Shown here piece after piece: positions 1 through 6,336 of a stretch of DNA of 15,895 nucleotides; positions within the stretch are counted from its first letter, which is position 1; every line of letters starts with the position of its first letter. Below the pieces are notes generated by a model. The model ran no database searches and was not told the DNA's origin. It was given only the letters and a program-made list of their open reading frames with translations. The stretch is from JBJHBY01 sp050485745 (lineage in GTDB: Bacteria; Pseudomonadota; Gammaproteobacteria; Pseudomonadales; CAMLJR01), in assembly GCA_050485745.1 (NCBI GenBank), contig JBJHBY010000061.1, forward strand, positions 1 to 15,895, given 5' to 3'. A program made the translations under genes and the position numbers.

Positions 1-431
1 GGCAGGACCGTATCCCGGGCCTGCTCCAGGCCATCGAGCAGGGCTACGAGGATTGCCTCCGGCGCCAGCAGAGGGATATGCCAGTAGCTCTTTTCCACCT
101 TCCAGGCATTCAGCAACACCACCCGCTCCACGCCCAGTTCCGCCACCGCGCGCAGAACGCGTCGCAGCGCCTTGGGTCGCGGCAGGGCCAGCAGCAGGGT
201 CAGTGGCCGTTTCGGGGGTGGGGGCTGGTCGAGGCGGACGCGCAGTTGTACCTGTTGCTCGTCGATATGCAGCACATCCGCCACGCCCATCAGGCCGTCG
301 ACCTGGCCCACACGCAGCTGGACCCCCGGGGTTGCGCCGAGGACCTTCTGCAGGTGGCGCAAACGCCGGCCCCGCAGGCACACGTGCTCCGCGTCGATGA
401 AGTCGTCGCCGTGCAGCAGGATCAGGTTCAC
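1..431 (-). CDS. rsmE: RsmE, 16S rRNA (uracil-1498-N3)-methyltransferase, N-terminal 143 residues (3' end outside window)
   Basis: This SPOUT-class methyltransferase makes m3U1498 in the decoding region of 16S rRNA. I translated the minus strand by hand from the GTG at 431-429; the frame stays open to the window edge, giving about 143 of the usual roughly 240 residues. The start reads VNLILLHGDDF. An N-terminal PUA-like part follows with HLQKVLGATPG and LRVGQVDGLMG. Then comes the start of the methyltransferase domain: LLLALPRPKALRRVLRAVAE, ELGVERVVLLNAWKVEKSYW and GLEQARDTVLP. The VEKSYW and GLEQARDT stretches are typical of one RsmE subtype. The GTG lies 10 bases after the rimO stop codon in the same orientation, so the two are probably co-transcribed. 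No strong Shine-Dalgarno precedes it, which suggests coupling to rimO translation. The C-terminal SAM-binding knot is not visible. Confidence 0.85.
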   Translation of the reverse strand, partial: MNLILLHGDDFIDAEHVCLRGRRLRHLQKVLGATPGVQLRVGQVDGLMGVADVLHIDEQQVQLRVRLDQPPPPKRPLTLLLALPRPKALRRVLRAVAELGVERVVLLNAWKVEKSYWHIPLLAPEAILVALLDGLEQARDTVL

Positions 432-441
432 AGCGCCCGAC

Positions 442-1779
442 TCAGCCGGCCACCGGGCGCGCCCACAGGTCGTAGTCGTCGGCGTCGGTGATTTCCGCCA
501 CCAGGGCATCGCCGGGGCGCAGGCCGGTGACGCCATCGAGGAACACGCGGCCGTCGATCTCCGGGGCATCAGCGGCGCTGCGGCCGATGGCGCCTTCCGC
601 GTCAACCTCGTCGATCAGGATCTCCACCTGGCTGCCGATCTTCTGCTGCAGGCGCGCTGCGCTGATCGCCTGCTGCGTGGCCATGAAGCGCTCCCAGCGC
701 TCTTTCTTCACCGCATCCGGCACCGCCCCGGGCAAGGCATTGGCGGTGGCACCGGCCACGGGGGAGTACTCGAAGCAGCCGACGCGATCCAGCTGTGCTT
801 CCTGCAGCCAGTCCAGCAGGTACTCGAAATCCTCATCGGTCTCACCGGGGAAGCCGACGATAAACGTTGAGCGCAGGGTCAGGTCCGGGCAGATCCCGCG
901 CCAGCGCTGGATGCGCTCCAGGGTTTTTTCCTGGTGCGCGGGGCGGCGCATATTTTTCAGCACCGCCGGGCTGGCGTGCTGGAAGGGAATGTCCAGGTAG
1001 GGCAGGATGCGGCCCTCCGCCATCATCGGAATCACATCGTCGACATGGGGGTAGGGGTAGACGTAGTGCAGGCGCACCCACACCCCGAGTTCCCCCAGCG
1101 CCTCGCACAGGCTGTGCATGCGCGTCTTCAGCGGGCGTCCGTTCCAGAATCCGGTGCGGTACTTCAGGTCGACGCCATAGGCGCTGGTGTCCTGTGAGAT
1201 CACCAGCAGCTCGCGCACCCCGGCCTTGACCAGGCCCTCGGCCTCGTTCATCACCTCGCCGATGGGGCGGCTGACCAGATCCCCGCGCATCGACGGGATG
1301 ATGCAGAAGCTGCAGCGGTGGTTGCAGCCCTCGGAAATCTTCAGATAGGCGTAGTGGCGTGGCGTCAGCTTCACCCCCTGGGGCGGCACCAGGTCGGTGA
1401 AGGGGTCGTGGCGCGGGGGCTGTGGCGCCCACTGATGTACCGCACTGACCACTTCCTCATAGGCGTGGGGCCCGGTCACGCTCAACACCTGGGGGTGGTT
1501 GGCGCGGACGGTCTCCGCCTCCACACCCATGCAGCCGGTGACGATGACGCGGCCGTTCTCCCGGATGGCTTCGCCAATGGCATCCAGGGATTCCTGCTTG
1601 GCGCTGTCGATAAAGCCGCAGGTATTCACCACGACGACATCGGCGTCCTCGTAGCTGGGCACGACCTCATAGCCCTCCAGCCGCAGCTGGGTGAGGATGC
1701 GCTCGGAATCGACCAGGGCCTTGGGGCAGCCGAGGCTGACCATGCCGACCCTGCGGGCTTGCGTGTCGTGACTGCTCAT
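442..1779 (-). CDS. rimO: RimO, ribosomal protein S12 (aspartate-89) beta-methylthiotransferase
   Basis: RimO is a radical-SAM enzyme that adds a methylthio group to an aspartate of ribosomal protein S12 in the cytoplasm. The product is about 445 residues, matching the family (about 440). The N-terminal UPF0004 domain carries the three cysteines of the auxiliary Fe-S cluster: C18 (SLGCPKALVDSE), C54 (NTCGFIDSAKQES) and C83 (VTGCMG). The radical-SAM cluster motif CNHRCSFC gives C152, C156 and C159. A TRAM-like C-terminus follows (VEILIDEVDAEG onward). The SLGCPKALVDSE and GFIDSAKQES signatures separate RimO from MiaB. I chose the ATG at 1779, which begins MSSHDTQARRVG, because the 14 residues of a longer upstream reading do not look like the family. 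rsmE follows 10 bases after its stop. Its first 180 nt are duplicated as a decayed copy at 13435-13609. Confidence 0.95.
   Translation of the reverse strand: MSSHDTQARRVGMVSLGCPKALVDSERILTQLRLEGYEVVPSYEDADVVVVNTCGFIDSAKQESLDAIGEAIRENGRVIVTGCMGVEAETVRANHPQVLSVTGPHAYEEVVSAVHQWAPQPPRHDPFTDLVPPQGVKLTPRHYAYLKISEGCNHRCSFCIIPSMRGDLVSRPIGEVMNEAEGLVKAGVRELLVISQDTSAYGVDLKYRTGFWNGRPLKTRMHSLCEALGELGVWVRLHYVYPYPHVDDVIPMMAEGRILPYLDIPFQHASPAVLKNMRRPAHQEKTLERIQRWRGICPDLTLRSTFIVGFPGETDEDFEYLLDWLQEAQLDRVGCFEYSPVAGATANALPGAVPDAVKKERWERFMATQQAISAARLQQKIGSQVEILIDEVDAEGAIGRSAADAPEIDGRVFLDGVTGLRPGDALVAEITDADDYDLWARPVAG
1600..1774 (-). repeat. Direct repeat, copy 1 (inside the rimO 5' coding region)
   Basis: This 175-base stretch, rimO nucleotides 6-180, recurs in the same orientation at 13435-13609. 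I count 169 matches, 6 substitutions and no gaps, with a constant offset of 11,835 bases. Homology stops sharply on both sides. The two copies flank the complete sensory gene block. Confidence 0.95.
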
Positions 1780-2215
1780 GGGTGTTCCGGGTGGGGAGGT
1801 ACGGGGCGCGCATGGTAACACGGCGGGCTGCCATGGGGCATAGCAGTGCGGGCTGGTGCCTTGTGTTGGGGCCTTGTTGTCACCGGCCCTATCCGTTGCT
1901 ACAGTCTATGGCAGTGTTGCAAAGGCACTTGCTCACGGCATTCCCGGTCGCGCCCCTGTCCCCGCCGCACCGGAGTCTCCGGACTGGAGCGTCCGACCCA
2001 CGCCCCCGTGGGTACCACATCCCCATCCCTGATTCGCTGGCCCGACTGGTTCCGGTCACACCGAACGCATTGCCGTGCGGGTGCCGTGCGTGGCTGTTTC
2101 GGGGTGTGCTGGATGGGTTGTACATGTCGGCAATCACTGGCTTGAGCAGCGCCTGCGTGCGCGGGCCAAGGGAGATAACACACAACGATGAAGCAAACAG
2201 TCCTGCGGCACTGGC
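1780..2215. other. Divergent intergenic region and structured leader upstream of the diguanylate cyclase
   Basis: This is a 436-base gap between the divergent rimO and cyclase genes, with no convincing ORF. It holds a promoter-like pair at 1877-1905 on the plus strand. In the presumed leader there is a 13-base interrupted palindrome at 1970-1982 (CCGGAG-T-CTCCGG). It overlaps a hairpin at 1980-1995 (CGGAC stem, six-base loop TGGAGC). One base later a second hairpin follows at 1997-2012 (CCCACG/CGTGGG stem, four-C loop). The paired-hairpin layout recalls a regulated leader, but the six-base loop lacks the A1/G4 expected of an ANTAR site. No clear rimO promoter was identified. Confidence 0.5.
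1877..1905 (+). promoter_or_regulatory. Candidate sigma-70 promoter for the diguanylate cyclase gene
   Basis: The -35 box is TTGTCA at 1877-1882 (5 of 6 to consensus), then a 17-base spacer, then the -10 box TACAGT at 1900-1905 (4 of 6). It would give a leader of about 300 bases before the ATG at 2216. A -10 of identical sequence at the same spacing lies upstream of the Aer-like receptor (8391-8419). This is sequence matching only. Confidence 0.4.
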
Positions 2216-3946
2216 ATGTCGATATCCAGTGAACTGGCGCGATCGGCGCACGGCGCGAGGCATCTTCGCCGCCAGGTGATGCTGCGCGTCGGCGTGCTGC
2301 TGGTGCTGATGCTGCTAGGCATCTGCGGCGCTTTCCTGGCGGTGATCGTGGCGACACAGGCCGGGCAGCACGACGCCCTGGTACTGGATCTGGCCGGGCA
2401 GCAACGCATGCAGTCCGAGCGCTACACACGACAGGTCCATCGCGCGCTGGTGTCCGGCAGCCTGGGGGATCGGGAGAACTGGCTGCGGCACCGGCAAACC
2501 AGCGAAGCGACGGCGGAGCGCTTCGAGCACAATCTGGCGGCCTTGCGTGATGGTGGCCGCGTCCATAGCCATGTCATTGAGGAAGGCCTGTTGCGGCTGC
2601 CCGGCTTTCGCGACCCGGTTGTGCGTGCGGCCCTGGATGCGGTGGCGGAGCGCTGGCGTGATCTGCGCGAGGTGACCGCGTCCGCCCTGGACACTCTGGA
2701 CATCCCGGACACCCTAAATACCGCGGAGGGCGCGAACGCCGAGGCCCTGGCCGATATCGAGCAGCACACCGAAGTGCTGATCGCCGCGATCGCCAACGCT
2801 ATCCGCCTGATCGGCGCACACAGCAATACCCGGCTGGCGCGGGTGATCACCCTCGGGTTGGGTGGCATTGCACTGGCCGTGCTGCTGGTCGCCGCCAGCA
2901 TTCTGTTCGTGGATCGCCGCATCGCCCGGCCCCTGCAGCATCTGGCCCGCGAGCAGTCGCGAAGCAATCGCCGGCTGTCCCGGGCACTGGACGAGTTGCG
3001 CGCCTACCAGACCGCCCTCGACCAGCATGCCATTGTTGCCGTGACCGACCGCAGCGGCAGAATCCTGCGCGCCAACGATCTGTTCTGTCGCATCAGCGGC
3101 TATCGGGCCGAGGAACTGGTGGGCCAGAATCACCGCATCGTCAACTCCGGCTATCACCCCCGCAGCTTCTGGGCCGAGATGTGGCGGGTGATCGCCTCTG
3201 GCGGTGTGTGGCACGGGGAGGTTTGCAATCGCGCCCGCGACGGCCATCTCTACTGGGTGGAGACCACGATCTTTCCGATTCAGGACCGCAATGGCCGCAT
3301 CCATCGCTTCGCCGCCATCCGTACCGATATCACCGAGCGCAAGCAGCGCGAACAGCGCCTGTATCGGGCCGCCACCACCGATGCCCTGACCGGGCTGCCC
3401 AATCGGGGTTGTTTTACCGAACGCCTCGCGCAGGCCCTGGCCGCGGCCCGCGAGCGCGGCGACGGCTTCGCCGTACTGTTTCTGGATTTCGACGGCTTCA
3501 AACAGGTCAACGACAGCCTGGGCCACGCTGCAGGAGACCTCCTGCTGCAGGCAATGGCCGGACGCCTCCAGGGTTGTCTGCGCGGACACGGCCGGCCGGG
3601 CATGGCCCATGCGGGCGACAGCCTGGTGGCGCGCCTGGCGGGCGATGAGTTCGTGGTGTTGCTGGAATCCCTGCGTGACCCGGCGGACGCCGGGCGCGTG
3701 GCGCAGCGGCTGCTGGCGGTTCTGGCGGAGCCCTATGACATCGAGGGGCAGCGGCTGGGCATGACCGCCAGCATCGGTATCCTCACCCACGCATCCAGCC
3801 CGGTTTGTGTGGATCGCGCCCTGCGCTATGCCGATCTGGCCATGTACGAGGCCAAGCGACGCGGGCGCAACCGGTGGATGTTCTTCGAGGCGTGGATGGC
3901 GACGGGCGCGGATGTAGAGGGAGCCCGGGATGGGGATGCGGCCTGA
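2216..3946 (+). CDS. Membrane sensor diguanylate cyclase (PilJ-like periplasmic region, PAS, GGDEF)
   Basis: A 576-residue inner-membrane protein predicted to make c-di-GMP from two GTP. A first membrane helix lies at about residues 22-47 and a second at about 211-233. The helical periplasmic segment between them opens with LAGQQRMQSERY (residues 59-70), like the P-box of PilJ-type and NarX-type sensors. A PAS domain at about 265-375 contains ISGYRAEELVGQNHRIVNSG. The cyclase domain at about 385-560 has TDALTGLPNR, the metal-binding LDFDGFKQVNDSLGH, and the active loop A475-G-D-E-F479. AGDEF replaces GGDEF; alanine at this position is known in some active cyclases. The RxxD inhibitory site is absent (AGDS aligns there), so product feedback may be missing. 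The ATG at 2216 is the first possible start after an in-frame stop at 2189, but its Shine-Dalgarno is weak. The ligand is inferred, not shown. Confidence 0.88.
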   Translation: MSISSELARSAHGARHLRRQVMLRVGVLLVLMLLGICGAFLAVIVATQAGQHDALVLDLAGQQRMQSERYTRQVHRALVSGSLGDRENWLRHRQTSEATAERFEHNLAALRDGGRVHSHVIEEGLLRLPGFRDPVVRAALDAVAERWRDLREVTASALDTLDIPDTLNTAEGANAEALADIEQHTEVLIAAIANAIRLIGAHSNTRLARVITLGLGGIALAVLLVAASILFVDRRIARPLQHLAREQSRSNRRLSRALDELRAYQTALDQHAIVAVTDRSGRILRANDLFCRISGYRAEELVGQNHRIVNSGYHPRSFWAEMWRVIASGGVWHGEVCNRARDGHLYWVETTIFPIQDRNGRIHRFAAIRTDITERKQREQRLYRAATTDALTGLPNRGCFTERLAQALAAARERGDGFAVLFLDFDGFKQVNDSLGHAAGDLLLQAMAGRLQGCLRGHGRPGMAHAGDSLVARLAGDEFVVLLESLRDPADAGRVAQRLLAVLAEPYDIEGQRLGMTASIGILTHASSPVCVDRALRYADLAMYEAKRRGRNRWMFFEAWMATGADVEGARDGDAA

Positions 3947-4017
3947 TGTCCTGCGCCAGGTGGGCCAGCGGCGCCCGTTGCTGGACCAGAACTGCCGGGG
4001 CCGCACCGGGGTGGACC

Positions 4018-4046
4018 TTGATCTGGCGCAAGCGGCGGGCTGTAAA
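4018..4046 (+). promoter_or_regulatory. Candidate promoter for the HisKA_2 kinase / ANTAR regulator pair
   Basis: TTGATC (4018-4023), a 17-base spacer and TGTAAA (4041-4046) form a moderate sigma-70-like pair in the 227-base gap after the cyclase gene. A start near 4053 would leave a leader of about 120 bases. Weak evidence, from matching alone. Confidence 0.3.
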
Positions 4047-4074
4047 GTGCCTGTAACATCGGGCCCTGTTCGAA

Positions 4075-4095
4075 CCCCGGGAGCCTGCCCGGTGG
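4075..4095 (+). promoter_or_regulatory. Leader hairpin upstream of the kinase / ANTAR operon
   Basis: The stem CCCCGGG (4075-4081) pairs with CCCGG and, after a bulged T, GG (4088-4095), around the six-base loop AGCCTG. The loop has the A1 of ANTAR target loops but C rather than G at position 4, so it is at best a degenerate site. It lies about 80 bases upstream of the start codon. Confidence 0.3.
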
Positions 4096-4173
4096 GGCAC
4101 TTCATGCGAGGGGCGCGGGGTGCGCGAGGGTTCCCCCGGAGCGCGGGCACAGTCATCCGTGGAGGCTGCCAGC

Positions 4174-5661
4174 ATGAACCCCGATAACATCCCCGCGGAT
4201 GGTGCCATACCTATGTGCGTGGCCACGGAGGCGCCGGCATCCCGGGCCAGTGCCATGGAAGCACTGCGGCGCAGCGAGGCCCGTGCCTGGAGTCTGGTGG
4301 AGACCACCCGCGACTGGCTGTGGGAGATCGATACCGAAGGGCGCTACCTGTATTCCAGCCCCCAGGTGTTGCAGATTCTGGGGTATACGCCGGAGCAGCT
4401 CATCGGTCGCAGTTCCTTCGAACTGATGCCGGCGGCCGAAGCCCGGCGCATGCGCGGCGTGCTGCGCGGCTATGTGGAGCGCGCGCAGCCCTGCCTGCTG
4501 GAGCAGCGCATCATGCACCACAGGGACGGGCATCGGGTGATTCTGGAAGCCAGTGCCACGCCCTTTTTCGATAGCGGCGGGCGCCTGCTCGGGTACCGCG
4601 GTATCGATCGCGATGTGACCTTGCGCGAGGAGCGGGAAGCCACCTATCAAAGCCTGCTCGACTATGCCCCGGACGCGATCTGCATCGTCTCCGCGAAGGG
4701 TTATTTCCTTGACGCCAACCAGCGCTTCCTGTCCCTGCTGGGATACAGCAAGGACGAGCTGAGATCCCTGCAGACCATCGATACCCACCGCCCCGGCGAT
4801 CGCGACCACGCCCGCGAGATCTTCGAGCAGGTGTGTCGCGACGGCGAGGGCTACTGGCTGGACGAGGTGCTGGTGCACCGCAGTGGCCGGCTGGTCCCGG
4901 TGGATATTCTCGCCAACAGCGTGATGGTCGGCGGGCAACAGCTGATCATGGGCGTGATCCGCGATATCAGCGCGCGCCGTGAGGCGGAACAGCGCCGCCT
5001 CGCCGATGCCGAGCGTCAGCGCGACGCCCTGGTGCGCGAGGTGCACCACCGCATCAAGAACAATCTCCAGGGCGTCGCCGGACTGTTGCGCGGGCATGCG
5101 ATGGATCACCCCGGTGTGAGCGGAGTACTGGAGGCCGCCATCGCCCAGGTGCATACAGTGGCGCTGATCCACGGCCTGCACAGCCGCCAGCGCGGGGGTG
5201 CCGTCCTGCTGTGCGAGATGGTCGAAGCCATCTGCAACGCCGCCGTGGGACTGACCGGCGCCCGGGTCAGCCCGCGCCTGCAGGTGCAGGTGGAACGCCC
5301 CCTGCAAGTCGCCGACCGCGAAGCGGTGCCGGTGGCGCTGATCATCAACGAGCTGGTGTTCAACGCCATCAAACATGGTGGCGGGCGTTGCGAGGTCATC
5401 GTGCGCGAGGAAGCCGATGGCAGTGGTGGCGTGCAGATTCTCAACGATGGGGACGGGCTGCCCCGGGACTTTGATTTTGCCTCAGGGCGCGGCCTCGGCA
5501 CCGGTCTGAATCTGGTCAAGGCGCTGTTGCCGGCCCAGGGCGGTGAACTGGTGTTCGAGCAAGACAGGCTCGATGTGCGAACCCTGTTGCACCTGAGCAG
5601 ACCGCTGGTCTGTCCCCTTGATCATGAGTCGGCCGGACCGACCGTCGACATGACTTTCTGA
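4174..5661 (+). CDS. PAS-PAS sensor histidine kinase of the HisKA_2 family, partner of the ANTAR regulator
   Basis: A 495-residue kinase without membrane helices, so probably cytoplasmic. PAS 1 lies at about residues 35-150 (DWLWEIDTEGRYLYSS, ILGYTPEQLIG). PAS 2 lies at about 155-275 (DAICIVSAKGYFLDANQRF). The HisKA_2 dimerisation/phosphoacceptor motif EVHHRIKNNLQ follows, with H292 (the H before R) the likely phosphorylated residue. The ATPase domain has the N-box LIINELVFNAIKHG (N392, N397), the DGDGLP motif, and GLGTGLNLVKALL. The ATG at 4174 is preferred over an upstream GTG at 4120 because GGAGG lies 8 bases upstream (4161-4165). HisKA_2 kinases often drive ANTAR regulators, as with EutW/EutV, and the next gene, 12 bases downstream, is exactly that. 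The signal sensed by the PAS domains is unknown. Confidence 0.9.
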   Translation: MNPDNIPADGAIPMCVATEAPASRASAMEALRRSEARAWSLVETTRDWLWEIDTEGRYLYSSPQVLQILGYTPEQLIGRSSFELMPAAEARRMRGVLRGYVERAQPCLLEQRIMHHRDGHRVILEASATPFFDSGGRLLGYRGIDRDVTLREEREATYQSLLDYAPDAICIVSAKGYFLDANQRFLSLLGYSKDELRSLQTIDTHRPGDRDHAREIFEQVCRDGEGYWLDEVLVHRSGRLVPVDILANSVMVGGQQLIMGVIRDISARREAEQRRLADAERQRDALVREVHHRIKNNLQGVAGLLRGHAMDHPGVSGVLEAAIAQVHTVALIHGLHSRQRGGAVLLCEMVEAICNAAVGLTGARVSPRLQVQVERPLQVADREAVPVALIINELVFNAIKHGGGRCEVIVREEADGSGGVQILNDGDGLPRDFDFASGRGLGTGLNLVKALLPAQGGELVFEQDRLDVRTLLHLSRPLVCPLDHESAGPTVDMTF

Positions 5662-5673
5662 GGTTTTTACAGG

Positions 5674-6270
5674 ATGGCCGCGGTACGCCTGCTTCTGGTC
5701 GATGATGACCGACTGATACTCACCACATTGAGCAGTGGCCTGCGCGCCATGGGTTACGAGGTGGAAGTTGCGGCCAGTGCCGAGGCGGCTCTGGCGGCCT
5801 GCGCTGCCAGCCACTTTGACCTGGCTCTCCTCGACATTGCCATGCCCGGAATGAACGGCATCGAACTGGCGCGGGAGATGCGCGGCAATGAGGGTCCCCC
5901 TGTGGTGTTCCTGTCGGCCTATTCGGACCTGGGCCTGGTCGAGACCGCGGTGGGGGAGGGTGCGCTTGGCTACCTGGTCAAGCCACTGGATATCACCCAG
6001 GTGGTGCCGACCCTGGAGGCGGCGCTGGCGCGCTCGCGGGAGGTGCAGGCCCTGCTGATGAACAAGGATCACCTGTCCGTCGCGCTCGAATCCAGTCGTG
6101 TCATCAGTATTGCCGTCGGCATTTTCATGGAGCGCCACCGGGTCGACCGGCAGCAGGCGTTCGAGAACCTGCGCCGCCACGCGCGCAATCAGCGCCGGCG
6201 TCTGGAGGACGTCGCCGAGGATATCGTGACAGCCGCGGAGCGCCTGAGCATGCCGCTCGGGGAAACCTGA
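5674..6270 (+). CDS. Response regulator with receiver and ANTAR RNA-binding domain (putative transcription antiterminator)
   Basis: A 198-residue protein. The receiver domain spans about residues 4-120, with the acidic cluster VDDD, phosphoacceptor D54 (LLDIAMPGMNG) and K103 (YLVKPLD). The ANTAR domain at about 133-188 has LESSRVISIAVGIFMER, QQAFENLRRHARNQRRRL and EDVAEDIVTA, closely following the ANTAR consensus. Such regulators (AmiR, NasT/NasR, EutV) bind tandem RNA hairpins in leaders and prevent termination once phosphorylated. The gene sits 12 bases after the HisKA_2 kinase, with GAGG at 5660-5663 as ribosome binding site, so the two form a cognate pair. Targets are not proven; candidate structures are in the leaders at 10298-10356 and, less well, 4075-4095. 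The usual AKG of the ANTAR helix is AVG here, a variant seen in other members. Confidence 0.92.
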   Translation: MAAVRLLLVDDDRLILTTLSSGLRAMGYEVEVAASAEAALAACAASHFDLALLDIAMPGMNGIELAREMRGNEGPPVVFLSAYSDLGLVETAVGEGALGYLVKPLDITQVVPTLEAALARSREVQALLMNKDHLSVALESSRVISIAVGIFMERHRVDRQQAFENLRRHARNQRRRLEDVAEDIVTAAERLSMPLGET

Positions 6271-6336
6271 AGCCGTAGATACAAAGCGCGGCGGCAACAC
6301 CGCCTGCACACAATAAAAGCCGATGGGAGAAAATTG

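Noticed and set aside
53..870. Plus-strand open frames over rsmE and rimO
   Set aside because: Arginine- and proline-rich translations with no family resemblance; they are reverse-strand shadows of clearly recognisable genes.
2714..4156. Long minus-strand open frame (480 codons) opposite the cyclase
   Set aside because: The plus-strand frame has clear PAS and GGDEF motifs; the minus-strand product has none and results from GC-rich codon bias. The same holds for long minus-strand frames opposite both receptors and both kinases.
3930..4187. Small plus-strand frame after the cyclase
   Set aside because: It overlaps the cyclase end and the kinase start, shows no recognisable family features and has no good ribosome site.
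6290..6304. Small GGCGG/CCGCC hairpin before the first chemoreceptor as an ANTAR site or terminator
   Set aside because: The loop is five bases (CAACA), not a six-base A1/G4 loop, and no T-run follows.
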